The notes: generated by a model not told the origin, from the letters alone. A stretch of DNA of 64,000 nt from Pimelobacter simplex (GCF_900114845.1 NZ_FOUK01000007.1:1-64000); one strand, 5' to 3'; numbered from the stretch's first letter, positions 1 to 7,970 are shown. Numbers and translations are program-made.

Positions 1-243
1 GAGATCCGACCCGCCGAGCTGGGCAAACTCCCCAGCATCTACGGCGGCACCGGCGCGTTCGGGACCAACCCCGTGTGCATCGACTACAAGACCATCGGCG
101 CCGACTTCGGCGCCGCCGACCAGCACTACACCGACCCCGGGCCACTCCAGATCTTCGCCGTCACCTCGACCTCCCTCAAGGCCCAGTCCGAGCTCTGGTT
201 CTACCCGCGCTACCTCGACGCCGTCATCGACGAGGCCGCCTGA
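1..243 (+). CDS. Phage tail protein, C-terminal part
   Basis: Only the last 80 codons are inside the window; the reading frame is open from base 1 and stops at TGA 241-243. The next gene, a tail protein, starts two bases later, so this is probably a structural tail component, perhaps a distal tail or baseplate protein. No catalytic motif is visible. The role is inferred from position at the tail-lysis end of a prophage, and the family cannot be fixed from this fragment. Confidence 0.55.
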   Translation, partial: EIRPAELGKLPSIYGGTGAFGTNPVCIDYKTIGADFGAADQHYTDPGPLQIFAVTSTSLKAQSELWFYPRYLDAVIDEAA

Positions 244-244
244 C

Positions 245-1765
245 ATGGCCCGTAACCGCTTCCGGCCCGAGCTGCGGGTCGGCGGCTACTGCCTGTCCGG
301 CATCGTGCGCTGGGACGGCCTCAAGCACTCTGGCGACCTCAACGGCGACGTCGACCTCTCCGTCCGGATCATCTTCAAGAACGACTGGCGCCACCCCGCT
401 CTGCGCGACAAGGCGCCTGTCGAGCTGATGCGTGGTCCGGCGTGCCTGTGGGCCGGCACTCTGGTCGAGCCGGACTGGGACGCCGGCACCATCGGCGCCG
501 TCGGGGCCTCCCGCGACGCCGAGAACGCGATGGCGCTCGACGCCCTGGGCAACGCCTCCACCAAGCCCAACGAGGTCATCGACGCCGCGATCACCCGCGG
601 CGCCCTGTCCTGGAAGCGCATCGGGGACTTCGGCAACACCGAGGTCGGCGAGCCCGGATCCGGTCTCACCACCGTCCGGTCCGTCCTCGACGCCTGGGCC
701 ACCAAGAACGGCCAGGCCTGGCACGTCGACTCACGCCGGCGGCTCATCATCATCCCCGCCGTCGAGTCGGCGATCAGCTGGCTCGTCACCCCCGGCTCCG
801 GGGTCCTCGGTGCCTCCGGCACAGAGCGGGTCGACGTCGTCTTCGTCCGCTACACCAACAAGACGACCGGACGCCGAGACACCGCCTCCTATCCGGCCGT
901 CTCCCCGACCCGGCCCGTCGAGAAGCCCAAGGAGATCTTCGACCGCGGCCCGCTGCTCCCCGCCGAGGCTGTCGCGATCGCGACCGGGCTGTGGGCCGAG
1001 GCCAACGCCGGCCGCTCCGGGTGGACCAACGGCCTCAAGCTCTCCGCCGGGCAGGTCACCAACCTCGGCGGGCGCGAAGCCGACCTCGCCTTCGTCCGCG
1101 CCGGCCAGGGCATGGCCCTGCGCTCAGTGCCCGACCCCCGCGGCCTCTCACGCAACACCAGCATCGTCCTCGGCGACGTCGAGTTCGACTGGGCAGACGG
1201 CGCCCTGCAGGCCAACCCCAAGGGCCTGGCCGCGCAAGACGAGCAGTCCGCCCTCGACTCCGTGGCCGAACTCGCCACGTCTGCGATCACCCGCGCCAAC
1301 GCCGCCGGACCCGGCAACCCCATCCCCGCGATCAGCGTCTACAAGGTCAGCGGCCAGACCCTCACTGCCGGCGTCTCCACGATCGTCACCATGGACACGA
1401 TCCGCAACGGCACCGACGTCTCGGGCGGCGCGAAGCTCGAGGCGGGGACGATCACCGTGCCCATCGGCGGCTGGTACCAGGTCAACGCCAACATCACCTG
1501 GGCCTCCTCGGTCTCCTCGGCCCGACGCCTCGCGTTCATCGGCATCGGCAACACCCCCGGCACCTTCACCACGGTCGTCACCGACAGCGCCTACGCCTGG
1601 GCCCAGGACGCCGCCAACATCACCAGCCAGAGCGTCTCCGCAAACGTCAAGCTCACCGCCGGCCAAGTCATCAGCCTCATCGGCAACCCCGGCGTGAACT
1701 ACGGCCTCGACGTCTCCCAGACCTACATGAACAACCTGTCCGTCGCCTACCTCGGAGCCGCCTGA
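245..1765 (+). CDS. Phage minor tail protein with C1q-like C-terminal domain
   Basis: A 506-residue protein starting at ATG 245, just after the previous stop. The first 350 or so residues have no motif I recognise beyond a tail-protein-like character. The last 145 residues (about 360-506) alternate short beta strands and glycines in the way of C1q/TNF-like trimeric domains, which often form the receptor-binding tip of tail fibres in actinobacteriophages. It is followed without a gap by a coiled-coil membrane protein and a lysin. A role in host attachment is inferred from fold-like appearance and context. Confidence 0.65.
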   Translation: MARNRFRPELRVGGYCLSGIVRWDGLKHSGDLNGDVDLSVRIIFKNDWRHPALRDKAPVELMRGPACLWAGTLVEPDWDAGTIGAVGASRDAENAMALDALGNASTKPNEVIDAAITRGALSWKRIGDFGNTEVGEPGSGLTTVRSVLDAWATKNGQAWHVDSRRRLIIIPAVESAISWLVTPGSGVLGASGTERVDVVFVRYTNKTTGRRDTASYPAVSPTRPVEKPKEIFDRGPLLPAEAVAIATGLWAEANAGRSGWTNGLKLSAGQVTNLGGREADLAFVRAGQGMALRSVPDPRGLSRNTSIVLGDVEFDWADGALQANPKGLAAQDEQSALDSVAELATSAITRANAAGPGNPIPAISVYKVSGQTLTAGVSTIVTMDTIRNGTDVSGGAKLEAGTITVPIGGWYQVNANITWASSVSSARRLAFIGIGNTPGTFTTVVTDSAYAWAQDAANITSQSVSANVKLTAGQVISLIGNPGVNYGLDVSQTYMNNLSVAYLGAA

Positions 1766-2229
1766 TGCTCGACCGCACCAACGACATCGTCGGCCTCGTC
1801 CTCGGGCTGCTCGCGCTGCTCGGCGCCCTGCTCAGTTACCTGCGCTGGGTCCACCCGCGGCTCAAGAAGGCGCGCGCGACCGGGAGGGCAGCGATCGACG
1901 CACTGCTCGGCCGCGATGCGATCCGCGACTCCATCACGGGCGAGGAGATCCACCCCGCGCTGCCCGGCGTCGGCGCCCGGATGGCGCACCAGGAGCAGCA
2001 GATGGAGCTCCTGACCGTCACCGTCACCAAGCTCGTCGACCAGCAGGTCCACCAGCAGCGGCTCGAGCAGCGCGTGGACGGGCACGAGTCGCGTCTCAAG
2101 CAGCTCGAGGACCAGACCATCGAGCGCGTCGCAAACAAGGCCGAGCAGGTCGCCATGTGGCGCGGCGTCGAGGCCATCGCCAAGCAGGCCGATCCAACCG
2201 CCCCGGAGATCCAGGAGCCGCCGTCATGA
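1765..2229 (+). CDS. Phage membrane-anchored coiled-coil protein
   Basis: A 154-residue protein whose ATG overlaps the upstream TGA (ATGA at 1765). It has one strongly hydrophobic stretch at residues 7-26, followed by a basic patch and a long Gln/Glu/Leu-rich region (about 75-135) with coiled-coil character. It sits immediately before the endolysin, with a 4-base overlap. A spanin-like or holin-accessory role is possible, but no family is recognised; only topology and context support it. Confidence 0.6.
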   Translation: MLDRTNDIVGLVLGLLALLGALLSYLRWVHPRLKKARATGRAAIDALLGRDAIRDSITGEEIHPALPGVGARMAHQEQQMELLTVTVTKLVDQQVHQQRLEQRVDGHESRLKQLEDQTIERVANKAEQVAMWRGVEAIAKQADPTAPEIQEPPS

Positions 2230-2759
2230 CCACCTCCCAGAACCGTTGGCCCCTCCTCGAGTACGGCGACCAGCGCCTCCACACGTGGGTCATCCCCGCG
2301 CGCACTGGCACCTTCACCCTGCGCCTGCGCAACGGGTCCGCCGGGTTCCTGCTCGCCTACCTCGCGCTCTGGTACGCCGAGAAGATCGAGCCCGTCTTCG
2401 GTCGGGTCCTTGACGACTGGGGCCACGCCGTCCGGGCCATCCGCAACGCGATCACCCCGTCGAACCACTACAGCGCCACCGCGATGGACCTCAACGCCAT
2501 GGCCCACCCGCTCGGCAAGGTCCGCACCGGCATCTTCCGCCGCCGGACTGCCGTCGATGCCCTGCACGCGAAGCTACGCAAGATGCGCGGCGTCATCCGC
2601 TGGGGCGGCGACTACCACGGCCGCAAGGACGAGATGCACTTCGAGATCGTCCAGAACATCACCGTCTGTGAGCGCGAGGCCCGGCGCCTGATGAAGACGC
2701 CCCGCGGCCGGCGCATCCTCGCCGCCAACCCCTCCCAGCGCGCGGTCATCCTCTCGTGA
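2226..2759 (+). CDS. Endolysin, M15-type D-Ala-D-Ala peptidase
   Basis: A 177-residue protein likely to cleave peptidoglycan stem peptides during lysis. The Zn-binding pattern of the M15 (VanY/L-alanyl-D-glutamate peptidase-like) family is visible: His81 and Asp88 in SNHYSATAMD, and His138 in DEMHFE, with WGGDY before it at 126-130. The start at ATG 2226 overlaps the upstream stop by 4 bases. There is no signal peptide, as expected for an endolysin that needs a holin; a two-helix holin candidate lies two genes downstream. No separate cell-wall-binding domain is visible. Confidence 0.8.
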   Translation: MTTSQNRWPLLEYGDQRLHTWVIPARTGTFTLRLRNGSAGFLLAYLALWYAEKIEPVFGRVLDDWGHAVRAIRNAITPSNHYSATAMDLNAMAHPLGKVRTGIFRRRTAVDALHAKLRKMRGVIRWGGDYHGRKDEMHFEIVQNITVCEREARRLMKTPRGRRILAANPSQRAVILS

Positions 2760-3445
2760 GTCGCGACCGTCGCCGCTGGCTCCGCCGCCGCCGGCTTCGC
2801 GGCCTCTCCCGCCCCCGCCCCCTGCGCCGGGGCCAGGTCAACGGCCAGGGCGCCACCGCCTCGGCCGAGAAGACCAAGGGGATCGTCCTCGCCGCCGCCG
2901 AGCACGCCGACGTCCTAACCATGTGCGAGGTCGCCAACATCGACGTCGCCGAGGTGCTAGGCCCGGGCTGGGACGTCGCCCAGGACACCTCGACCTGGGC
3001 CAAGGCCGGATGCGCTGTCGCGATCCGCCGCTCCCGCGGCTACGTGAAGCGCTGGCACCTCCGACTCGGCGTCACCGCCTGGCTCCACGGCCGCCGCGCC
3101 AAGCAGATGAACGACCGCTATGTCGTGGTCGCGGTCCTCAAGGTCGACCCCGGCACCCACTGGCGCTGGCGCCACAAGGTCGCCGCCGGCCACGCGCCCC
3201 CGAAGCGGAACTGGTCCCCGTGGTGGTCGGTCTGGATGCGCGTGGTCCGCACCCTCGCGGTCTTCGACATCGGTGCCGACTGGAACCGCCGCCGCCCCGC
3301 GATCGCCGACGCCATGCCCGCCCGCCGGATCTTCATGGACGGCATCGACGGCTTCGCGCTTCGAGCGTGGCTTCCAGCCGCCGGGCTCACGCACCGCGAC
3401 GTGGGCGGCGACCACCCAGCCACCTATCTCACCCTCTGGCCCTAG
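2756..3445 (+). CDS. Endonuclease/exonuclease/phosphatase-like phage protein
   Basis: A 229-residue protein starting at GTG 2756, overlapping the lysin stop (GTGA). Residues 1-30 are extremely Arg-rich. Three positions fit the EEP (DNase I-like) fold: Glu58 in LTMCEVAN as metal ligand, Asp175/Asn177 in IGADWN, and Asp219/His220 in GGDHPATYL near the C terminus. It has the length of a small single-domain EEP nuclease, but the catalytic His between the first two motifs is not obvious. A nuclease in a lysis cassette could act on host DNA; the function is inferred from motifs only. Confidence 0.55.
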   Translation: MSRDRRRWLRRRRLRGLSRPRPLRRGQVNGQGATASAEKTKGIVLAAAEHADVLTMCEVANIDVAEVLGPGWDVAQDTSTWAKAGCAVAIRRSRGYVKRWHLRLGVTAWLHGRRAKQMNDRYVVVAVLKVDPGTHWRWRHKVAAGHAPPKRNWSPWWSVWMRVVRTLAVFDIGADWNRRRPAIADAMPARRIFMDGIDGFALRAWLPAAGLTHRDVGGDHPATYLTLWP

Positions 3446-3451
3446 GAGCTC

Positions 3452-3739
3452 ATGATGAAGATCAACGTCCCGTTCCGCGTCCGCGTCGCCCTCTACCTCG
3501 CCAACGTCCTCGGCACGCCCGTCGTGGTCTACCTGCGCGCCAAGGGCATCATCGGTGACCTCGAGCTGACCCTCTGGGGCGCCGAGGTGGCAGCCGCCTT
3601 CGCCGTCGCCGGGCTCAACGCGGGGACCTCCCCGGACGGCCAGTGGGAGGCGTTCGTGAAGCGCCTCGACGAGCGAGACCGGAGGGCCTCCCTGCTCGCC
3701 GAGCGGGCCAACCGCAAGGCTGGGCCTCGTCGGACCTAG
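3452..3739 (+). CDS. Small phage membrane protein, holin-like
   Basis: A 95-residue protein after a clear AGGAG (3446-3450); ATG 3452 and ATG 3455 are both possible starts. Two hydrophobic segments (about residues 10-28 and 40-58) are followed by a charged tail rich in Arg, Asp and Glu. This two-helix topology with a charged cytoplasmic end, placed after the endolysin, fits a class II holin. No diagnostic family motif is seen, so holin is an inference from topology and position. Confidence 0.6.
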   Translation: MMKINVPFRVRVALYLANVLGTPVVVYLRAKGIIGDLELTLWGAEVAAAFAVAGLNAGTSPDGQWEAFVKRLDERDRRASLLAERANRKAGPRRT

Positions 3740-3918
3740 GCCCGACTGGGCGTGAACGCGACCGCGAGCCCGGCCAGCACCGCCACTACGGCCGCGAGGG
3801 CGAACGCCCCGAGCCCGTAGGCCGCCAGCAGCACCCAGCCCGCCACGCCGATCCCGACGACCGACACGATCCTCACCGTCATGACGGCGACCGTAGCGAC
3901 CGCCTGGCCCGGTCGCAC
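3736..3918 (-). CDS. Small hydrophobic protein, possible
   Basis: A 60-residue minus-strand reading frame, convergent with the holin-like gene and overlapping its end by 4 bases. It starts at GTG 3918 (ATG 3882 is an alternative) and is almost entirely hydrophobic, with two possible transmembrane helices. Support is only the clean hydrophobic pattern, which random shadow frames seldom show. It could be a phage membrane protein or a chance frame. Confidence 0.3.
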   Translation of the reverse strand: MRPGQAVATVAVMTVRIVSVVGIGVAGWVLLAAYGLGAFALAAVVAVLAGLAVAFTPSRA

Positions 3919-4023
3919 GCGATCCGCTCAACACCGGACGCACGTCAGGGCTTGAATGCTCACCCGGGAGACCTCAACTTGGGGGTGGAACCAGTCCCAA
4001 CCGCCCCCGAGAGAGGAGGAAGC

Positions 4024-4092
4024 ATGCCCCCGTTCGTCGCGCACCTGATCGCGCTCGCCGCCTACCAGCTCGTCTACCGCGCACTCCGCTGA
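4024..4092 (+). CDS. 22-residue hydrophobic micro-ORF
   Basis: ATG 4024 follows a very strong Shine-Dalgarno (GAGAGGAGGAA, about 4012-4022) and encodes 22 residues (MPPFVAHLIALAAYQLVYRALR), a single short hydrophobic helix ending in basic residues. A terminator follows 22 bases after the stop. The combination of ideal ribosome-binding site, amphipathic or membrane-like peptide and terminator suggests it is translated. A small membrane peptide in the phage lysis region is plausible; nothing more can be said. Confidence 0.45.
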   Translation: MPPFVAHLIALAAYQLVYRALR

Positions 4093-4114
4093 CCTCGCTA
4101 CCGCAGGCCGACCG

Positions 4115-4152
4115 CCGCCCGTCCCCACCTCGGGGGCGGGCGGCCCTTTGGT
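4115..4152 (+). terminator. Rho-independent terminator ending the prophage module
   Basis: Bases 4115-4126 and 4132-4143 form a 12-bp GC stem (one G-U pair) with a 5-base loop, followed by CCCTTTGGTTT. It ends transcription of the phage tail/lysis genes and marks the boundary to the regulator gene at 4272. Confidence 0.75.
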
Positions 4153-4203
4153 TTGGTCATTGCAGGCGAGCTGCATTCCCTGGCGCATGACGTCGCGAGG
4201 TGT

Positions 4204-4243
4204 TACACAGGAGAGTCATTGACCCGTGCGGCCCCTCGCGAGT
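4204..4243 (+). promoter_or_regulatory. Conserved upstream element of LuxR paralog 1
   Basis: TACACA at 4204-4209 and a 23-base block at 4221-4243 (GACCCGTGCGGCC, then TCGCGAGT after two variable bases) recur with the same spacing upstream of the second LuxR paralog at 20209-20249. The block differs at only two bases between copies. It lies 28 bases before the start codon. It may be a promoter or an autoregulatory site. Confidence 0.55.
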
Positions 4244-4271
4244 CTTCGTCAGCACAGCTACGGAGGCCGCC

Positions 4272-4973
4272 ATGGCGGAGAAGCTGCAATCTGAGCCCCT
4301 TTCGGGCGCGTGCCCGATGCGAATCACGATCATCGATGAGCACACGCTGTTGGTCGACGCTCTGGCCCTGGTCCTCGAGGGTGCGGGATACATGGTCGCG
4401 AAGGTGGAGCCGAGGCGGCCTGAGGCTTCGATGGCGACAGTGTTGGCAGCAGGGCTGCAGTGCGGGGGGCGCCTCGTTCTACTGGGGACGGTGCCCGGGT
4501 GCCTCGACACGGACTTCGTTGCGCCGTTGACGGCCGCAGGCGCGGTCGTCGTGATCTTGGCCAACGGGGCCGAGGAGCACCTGTGGGGTGCCGCGATCCA
4601 GCAGGGCGCGAAGGACGTGTTGCCCAGGTCTTGTTCGCTCGAGGAACTCGTCACTGTCACGCGGAGAGTCCGCGACGGGCTGCCCCTGATGGGACCTCAG
4701 CGCCGCGGAGCGCTGATGGCCGCGGCTCGAGCCGAGCGGCGCGAGGCGCGCGCGATACACGTCCGACTTGGTCGGCTCACGCGGCGCGAGATGCAGGTAC
4801 TCGGGTCACTGATGTCCGGTCAGGATGTCCGAACTATCGCTCGTGCCCACGTTGTAGTCGAGGCCACGGTCCGCAGCCAGATCAAATCCATCTTGAGCAA
4901 GCTCGAGGTCAACTCCCAGATCTCGGCAGTGGGAGCAGCCCACAGGGTGGCATGGCGCCTGCCCGAGCAGTGA
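4272..4973 (+). CDS. LuxR-type regulator with degenerate receiver domain
   Basis: A 233-residue NarL/LuxR-like transcription factor. ATG 4272 sits 5 bases after GGAGG (4262-4266). Residues 16-130 resemble a response-regulator receiver, but the phospho-acceptor position aligned with Asp73 of the paralog at 20282 is Gly72 (LVLLG), and the conserved Lys is Arg119. The LuxR helix-turn-helix lies at about 168-228 (LTRREMQVL onward). It is therefore likely controlled without phosphorylation. It stands alone between the prophage terminator and a zinc-ribbon gene. No sensor kinase is adjacent. Confidence 0.8.
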   Translation: MAEKLQSEPLSGACPMRITIIDEHTLLVDALALVLEGAGYMVAKVEPRRPEASMATVLAAGLQCGGRLVLLGTVPGCLDTDFVAPLTAAGAVVVILANGAEEHLWGAAIQQGAKDVLPRSCSLEELVTVTRRVRDGLPLMGPQRRGALMAAARAERREARAIHVRLGRLTRREMQVLGSLMSGQDVRTIARAHVVVEATVRSQIKSILSKLEVNSQISAVGAAHRVAWRLPEQ

Positions 4974-5158
4974 GGCGCCTTTTCGGGCGTCCAGCAAACG
5001 CGTGGCGCGCTCGACGGTGCCGAAAGGTCCGCCCGAGCCCGGATGCCCCCAGGGTCAGGGGGTAGCGCTGAATCAGTCGACGCGCTTCCTGCGATGTGTC
5101 GGCAAGGCCCTGGTCGGGGAGGTGGGCTCCAGTTGTACCGGCCGGGGTCGCCGCGGGC

Positions 5159-5311
5159 TCAGGACAGGTTCTCGGCTCCGCACTCCTTGCAGGTCCACCA
5201 GTCGATCGCTACGGCTCCACCTGCGACCTGTGTCTTCTCGCCGAGGTCGAGGTGCTCCGTGGGCTGCTCGCAGACGTGACAGAACAACACAAGTAGGGCT
5301 GTCGTGTCCAT
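5159..5311 (-). CDS. Double-CxxC zinc-ribbon mini-protein (copy A)
   Basis: A 50-residue protein starting at ATG 5311. Cys11/Cys14 (FCHVCE) and Cys41/Cys44 (CKECG) form two knuckles of a presumed zinc ribbon, with Trp-Trp at 38-39 and an ENLS end. Copy D at 17349 has the same length and layout (MDT start, FCHxC, TE, WW-C-x2-CG), and copies B and C are related. The family is not one I can name. Such ribbons bind nucleic acid, protein or act as rubredoxin-like modules; the role here is unknown. Confidence 0.65.
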   Translation of the reverse strand: MDTTALLVLFCHVCEQPTEHLDLGEKTQVAGGAVAIDWWTCKECGAENLS

Positions 5312-5600
5312 GGCGACATGATCGCTCTCCGTGTCGGCCCCGACAAGACCTCCTTCTTGGGCACGGACCGGGGTCGCGTACCGAGTAGGCCGGCCGCCAG
5401 GGCACCTCGCGCGGCCGGAGGCTGCGGAGACCACCCTTGCTCGCGGCCTTTCCCTACTGGACCAGTGGACTTAGTTCAGCCGGCGCCGGTCGAGCCCGCC
5501 CTGACCGCACAGCCGGATCACCGGGCACCGCAGACCGGGTGTCCAAAGCAACAGGCCGCGCGGCCGATCGATCCCCCCATAGGCGGTGAGCTTTCGGCAT
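5312..5600. other. Gene-poor spacer with a repeated 52-bp segment
   Basis: No convincing gene lies between the zinc-ribbon gene and the gene remnant at 5601. Bases 5438-5489 are similar to 7823-7874 (see the repeat entry). The rest shows short GC-rich stretches only. Confidence 0.4.
5438..5489 (+). repeat. Diverged 52-bp repeat, copy 1
   Basis: Aligns without gaps to 7823-7874. The first 27 bases, starting TGCTCGCGG and including CCTACTGGA, differ at 3 positions, all transitions; the whole segment differs at about 14 positions. Its nature is unknown; it may be a leftover of a duplicated gene or of repeated insertion. Confidence 0.45.
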
Positions 5601-5816
5601 TCAGGTGCACGGCGGGTCGTGGGCCGTCCCCAGCCGCGGCACCCCGTCACTGACCGGCTTCAACCGCTCGGCCGGCACCCAGCCGGTCTGGATCTGGCCG
5701 TCCGTGGTGCCCTGGTTGTCCCAGGTCACGAACGCCTCCCACTCGCCGTGCTTGTTCCGGCGCCAGGCAAGGATCAAACCGGGCAGGTGCCGCGGGCCGA
5801 ACTGCGCCCCGTCACT
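5601..5816 (-). pseudogene. Fragment of an unknown protein, N terminus lost
   Basis: The minus-strand frame ending at 5601 reads like real protein for about 65 residues (FGPRHLPGLILAWRR, then a WEAFVTWDN and GWVPAERLKPV stretch) but has no ATG or GTG at a sensible place; upstream it runs into the neighbouring gene at 5812 in another frame. I read it as a truncated gene, or one starting at TTG in GLILAW. The family is not recognised. Phage origin is possible given the location. Confidence 0.35.
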
Positions 5817-6024
5817 CGGGCGGGTAGGACCGATCGAGCAGAACGCTGACGAGGAGCGCAAGGTTTGTGACATCCACGCGGAGAGCGACGATCTCCTGAG
5901 CGATGTCGAAGGCGAGGGTGCCGTTGACGATCGACTCGGTCTCCAGCGCTTCGCCTCGGCTCGCCATCTCCCGCAAGAGGTGGTGTGCTGCATCGGCTGC
6001 GCGTCGGATCTCGTCATCGGACAT
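5812..6024 (-). CDS. Small helical hypothetical protein
   Basis: A 70-residue acidic protein from ATG 6024, preceded by GAGAGG. It is predicted to be mostly helical, with no Cys and a hydrophobic segment near the C terminus (VTNLALLVSVLLD). It overlaps the remnant at 5601 by a few bases. Amino-acid composition is natural, unlike nearby shadow frames. No family or function is recognised. Confidence 0.5.
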   Translation of the reverse strand: MSDDEIRRAADAAHHLLREMASRGEALETESIVNGTLAFDIAQEIVALRVDVTNLALLVSVLLDRSYPPE

Positions 6025-6090
6025 GGCACGGGCCTCTCGTTGTTCGTCTGCGACCGCCAGCGACCTGAGGTCTCCACGGGTCCGCGGGTT

Positions 6091-6561
6091 TCAGCGTGGC
6101 CGGCCGGCGTTGTCGGCCGGAGCGGCCACCTTCGCGAGAAGGTCGGAGGCAGAGCGACGATTCCGGCTATCGGCCGCCTGGCTCATCAAGGTCAACGCGA
6201 CGCCCCGCTTGGTGTCTCTCGGGATGACCAGCAGGCGCAGCCGCGCCCGCGAGCTGAGCACCAACGTCATCAGGTGCGTGTCATCGCCAGGGAAGGACCC
6301 GATCTTCACCCGACCACGTGCGACGCTGATCGAGCGAGGCCAAGGCAGCTGGCCATCCCAGTCAGGACGGGAGAACAACATCCTCGCGACCCGCCCGTGC
6401 TGCTCAGGTAGATGGTTAACGAGATCCGCACACTCGGTCTGGAGGTCGCTGGACTGCGGCCACCAGGCACCGTCGAGGGGACTGTCTGATGCGATGCCGT
6501 CGATGCGGATTCGCAGAGGAACCCGATCAGGACGTGAAGAAACCTGCTGGGACGACGTCAT
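6091..6561 (-). CDS. DUF5994 family protein
   Basis: A 156-residue protein from ATG 6561. The DGAWWPQSSDL motif near residue 30, followed by a segment with HGRVARMLFSRPDWD and later GDDTHLMTLVL, matches the pattern I know for DUF5994, an uncharacterised family common and often multi-copy in actinobacteria. No enzymatic residues are evident. It is convergently isolated from neighbours, with no operon partner visible. Confidence 0.7.
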   Translation of the reverse strand: MTSSQQVSSRPDRVPLRIRIDGIASDSPLDGAWWPQSSDLQTECADLVNHLPEQHGRVARMLFSRPDWDGQLPWPRSISVARGRVKIGSFPGDDTHLMTLVLSSRARLRLLVIPRDTKRGVALTLMSQAADSRNRRSASDLLAKVAAPADNAGRPR

Positions 6562-6648
6562 GAGACGCCTACCTTCCAGTGCCGCCCTGGAGGCCGAGCT
6601 CGGCCAGATCCAGCGGCTTGATTGCTTTCAACACTACCCCGGTCACGG

Positions 6649-6942
6649 TCAGCGACGACGTCCGAGACTGCGGTAGAGCCGGAGCTCGGCTCGCACCTGT
6701 TGCGGCATGGGCGCTCCCGACAGCTCGATCGTTGCCGCGTATTGCTCCAGCGCAGCGACGAGATCGTCCCGAAACGGCTCCACGTCTACCTGCCCGCCTC
6801 TGTGACGAGCTTCTAGGAGCAGGGCGCGCGCCGATACGAGCTCGGCTTGGCAGGCGCCCAGCAGCGCACGCCCTCGGCGCTGCTCCCACAGTCCTTCGGC
6901 CCCAACTTCCTTCAGACCTGGCGCGGTCTTTGGCGCTGTCAT
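6649..6942 (-). CDS. Hypothetical helical protein
   Basis: A 97-residue protein from ATG 6942, with GGAG 8 bases upstream on the minus strand. It is mainly alpha-helical and charged (EQRRGRALLGACQAELVSAR, later QYAATIELSGAPMPQQVRA). No metal or catalytic motif is seen. The upstream region up to 7237 contains nothing I recognise. Not assignable to a family; the start is supported by the ribosome-binding site. Confidence 0.5.
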   Translation of the reverse strand: MTAPKTAPGLKEVGAEGLWEQRRGRALLGACQAELVSARALLLEARHRGGQVDVEPFRDDLVAALEQYAATIELSGAPMPQQVRAELRLYRSLGRRR

Positions 6943-7237
6943 GATCTGCTCCGAACCACCTGTCTGCCAACGCGGCGATCCGCGTGGTGCTTCAGGTTCC
7001 TTCAACGGTACCCCCGCAATGTGCGGCCGCATCGCCTCGACTGCACCGAACACAGGTCGGTGGTACGGTCAAAGAGTTGTAGGAGCAGCGGGCAGTCACG
7101 CACCTCTCGCCACCTCGGGTCCGGTTCGCCGGACCGCATCTCTTCGTTCTTGGTCTTCGGTTTCGCTGGATATCAGGCGCACGTCCAGATGTCACAGCAC
7201 GGCGGCCGGACTCACTGGGTCCGGTCGCCGTTTTGCG

Positions 7238-7411
7238 TCACGGCTTCTTACGACGGGGGTAGAGCAGGTTCTCCGCTCCGCACTCGGTGCACGCCGCCTG
7301 CTTGGCGCGCGCAACGCCATCTCCGGAGACGCTCTCGTCAACCCGGTCGACGTGGTCGGTGGCTCGCTCGCACCAATGGCGGTAGAGGACGAGGGCCGAG
7401 GTAGAACCGAC
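7238..7411 (-). pseudogene. Decayed zinc-ribbon mini-protein (copy B)
   Basis: Translation of 7411 to 7238 aligns with copy A over the whole length (ALVLYRHWCE against LLVLFCHVCE, and CTECGAENL against CKECGAENL). The start codon is replaced by GTC, the first Cys is Arg, the Trp-Trp pair is Ala-Ala, and the C terminus is extended by about 8 basic residues. It is open but looks non-functional. Confidence 0.55.
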
Positions 7412-7427
7412 CGCGCCCTGCCACCGA

Positions 7428-7550
7428 TTGGGGATGCACGCGACCGCTCGCAGATGGTGCAGTCGAGTTGGCCGGCGACGTCCCCTCGACGTCCGGCTCG
7501 GCCCCTAACCGATTCCCTGGAGCCGCTCCCTCAACTCGGGGCCGTCCAGC
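7428..7550. repeat. Diverged 123-bp repeat, copy 1
   Basis: Aligns with 17207-17329 over exactly 123 bases. Both begin TTGGGGATGCACGC and end with GGGGCCG(T/C)CCAGC, and both carry GGAGC/GCTCC and GGCCCC/GGGGCC arms that could fold. Each copy lies directly beside a minus-strand zinc-ribbon gene (copy B here, copies C and D at 17 kb), so the ribbon gene and its flank were duplicated together. Confidence 0.55.
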
Positions 7551-7822
7551 GGCGGAACGAAAGGTCACTACCGAGCAGCCCTAACGTCCGGCGGACTACG
7601 CAGCCGACGCGACGGCCGGCGTTCGGTTGCTCCATCGCTACCCACACGATCGCGGCACACCTGCGCCCTCTCCCTGCCCGCCGGGCGCACGTACCGGGTC
7701 GCGAGCACCTGTCGGCAGCGCCTCGCTCGCACTGCAGTACGAGTGAGGCGCTTATCCCGCCGCGCCTCTGTTTGGGAGGAGGGATTAGCTACACGCTACC
7801 CCCTCCGAGCGCTCGCACTCAC

Positions 7823-7874
7823 TGCTCGCGGTCTTTTCCTACTGGATCAATCAGTTGGTTGGAACCGGCACCGG
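7823..7874 (+). repeat. Diverged 52-bp repeat, copy 2
   Basis: Partner of 5438-5489, alignable without gaps; it starts TGCTCGCGG and ends ACCGGCACCGG. Confidence 0.45.
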
Positions 7875-7970
7875 CCTACACGCTGTGGACGCCAACACCG
7901 GGGAGGCGAGGCATGTGAACGTAGGCGACTCCGGCCGCTCCCCAGCGCGGCCCTACTTCTGCGGACCTTG

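Larger units (their letters stand above)
7412..7970. other. Gene-poor stretch with two repeated segments
   Basis: No gene is supported here. 7428-7550 is a diverged copy of 17207-17329, and 7823-7874 of 5438-5489. The sequence is less GC-biased in codon position than the core, consistent with decayed accessory DNA before the arsenic locus. Confidence 0.45.
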
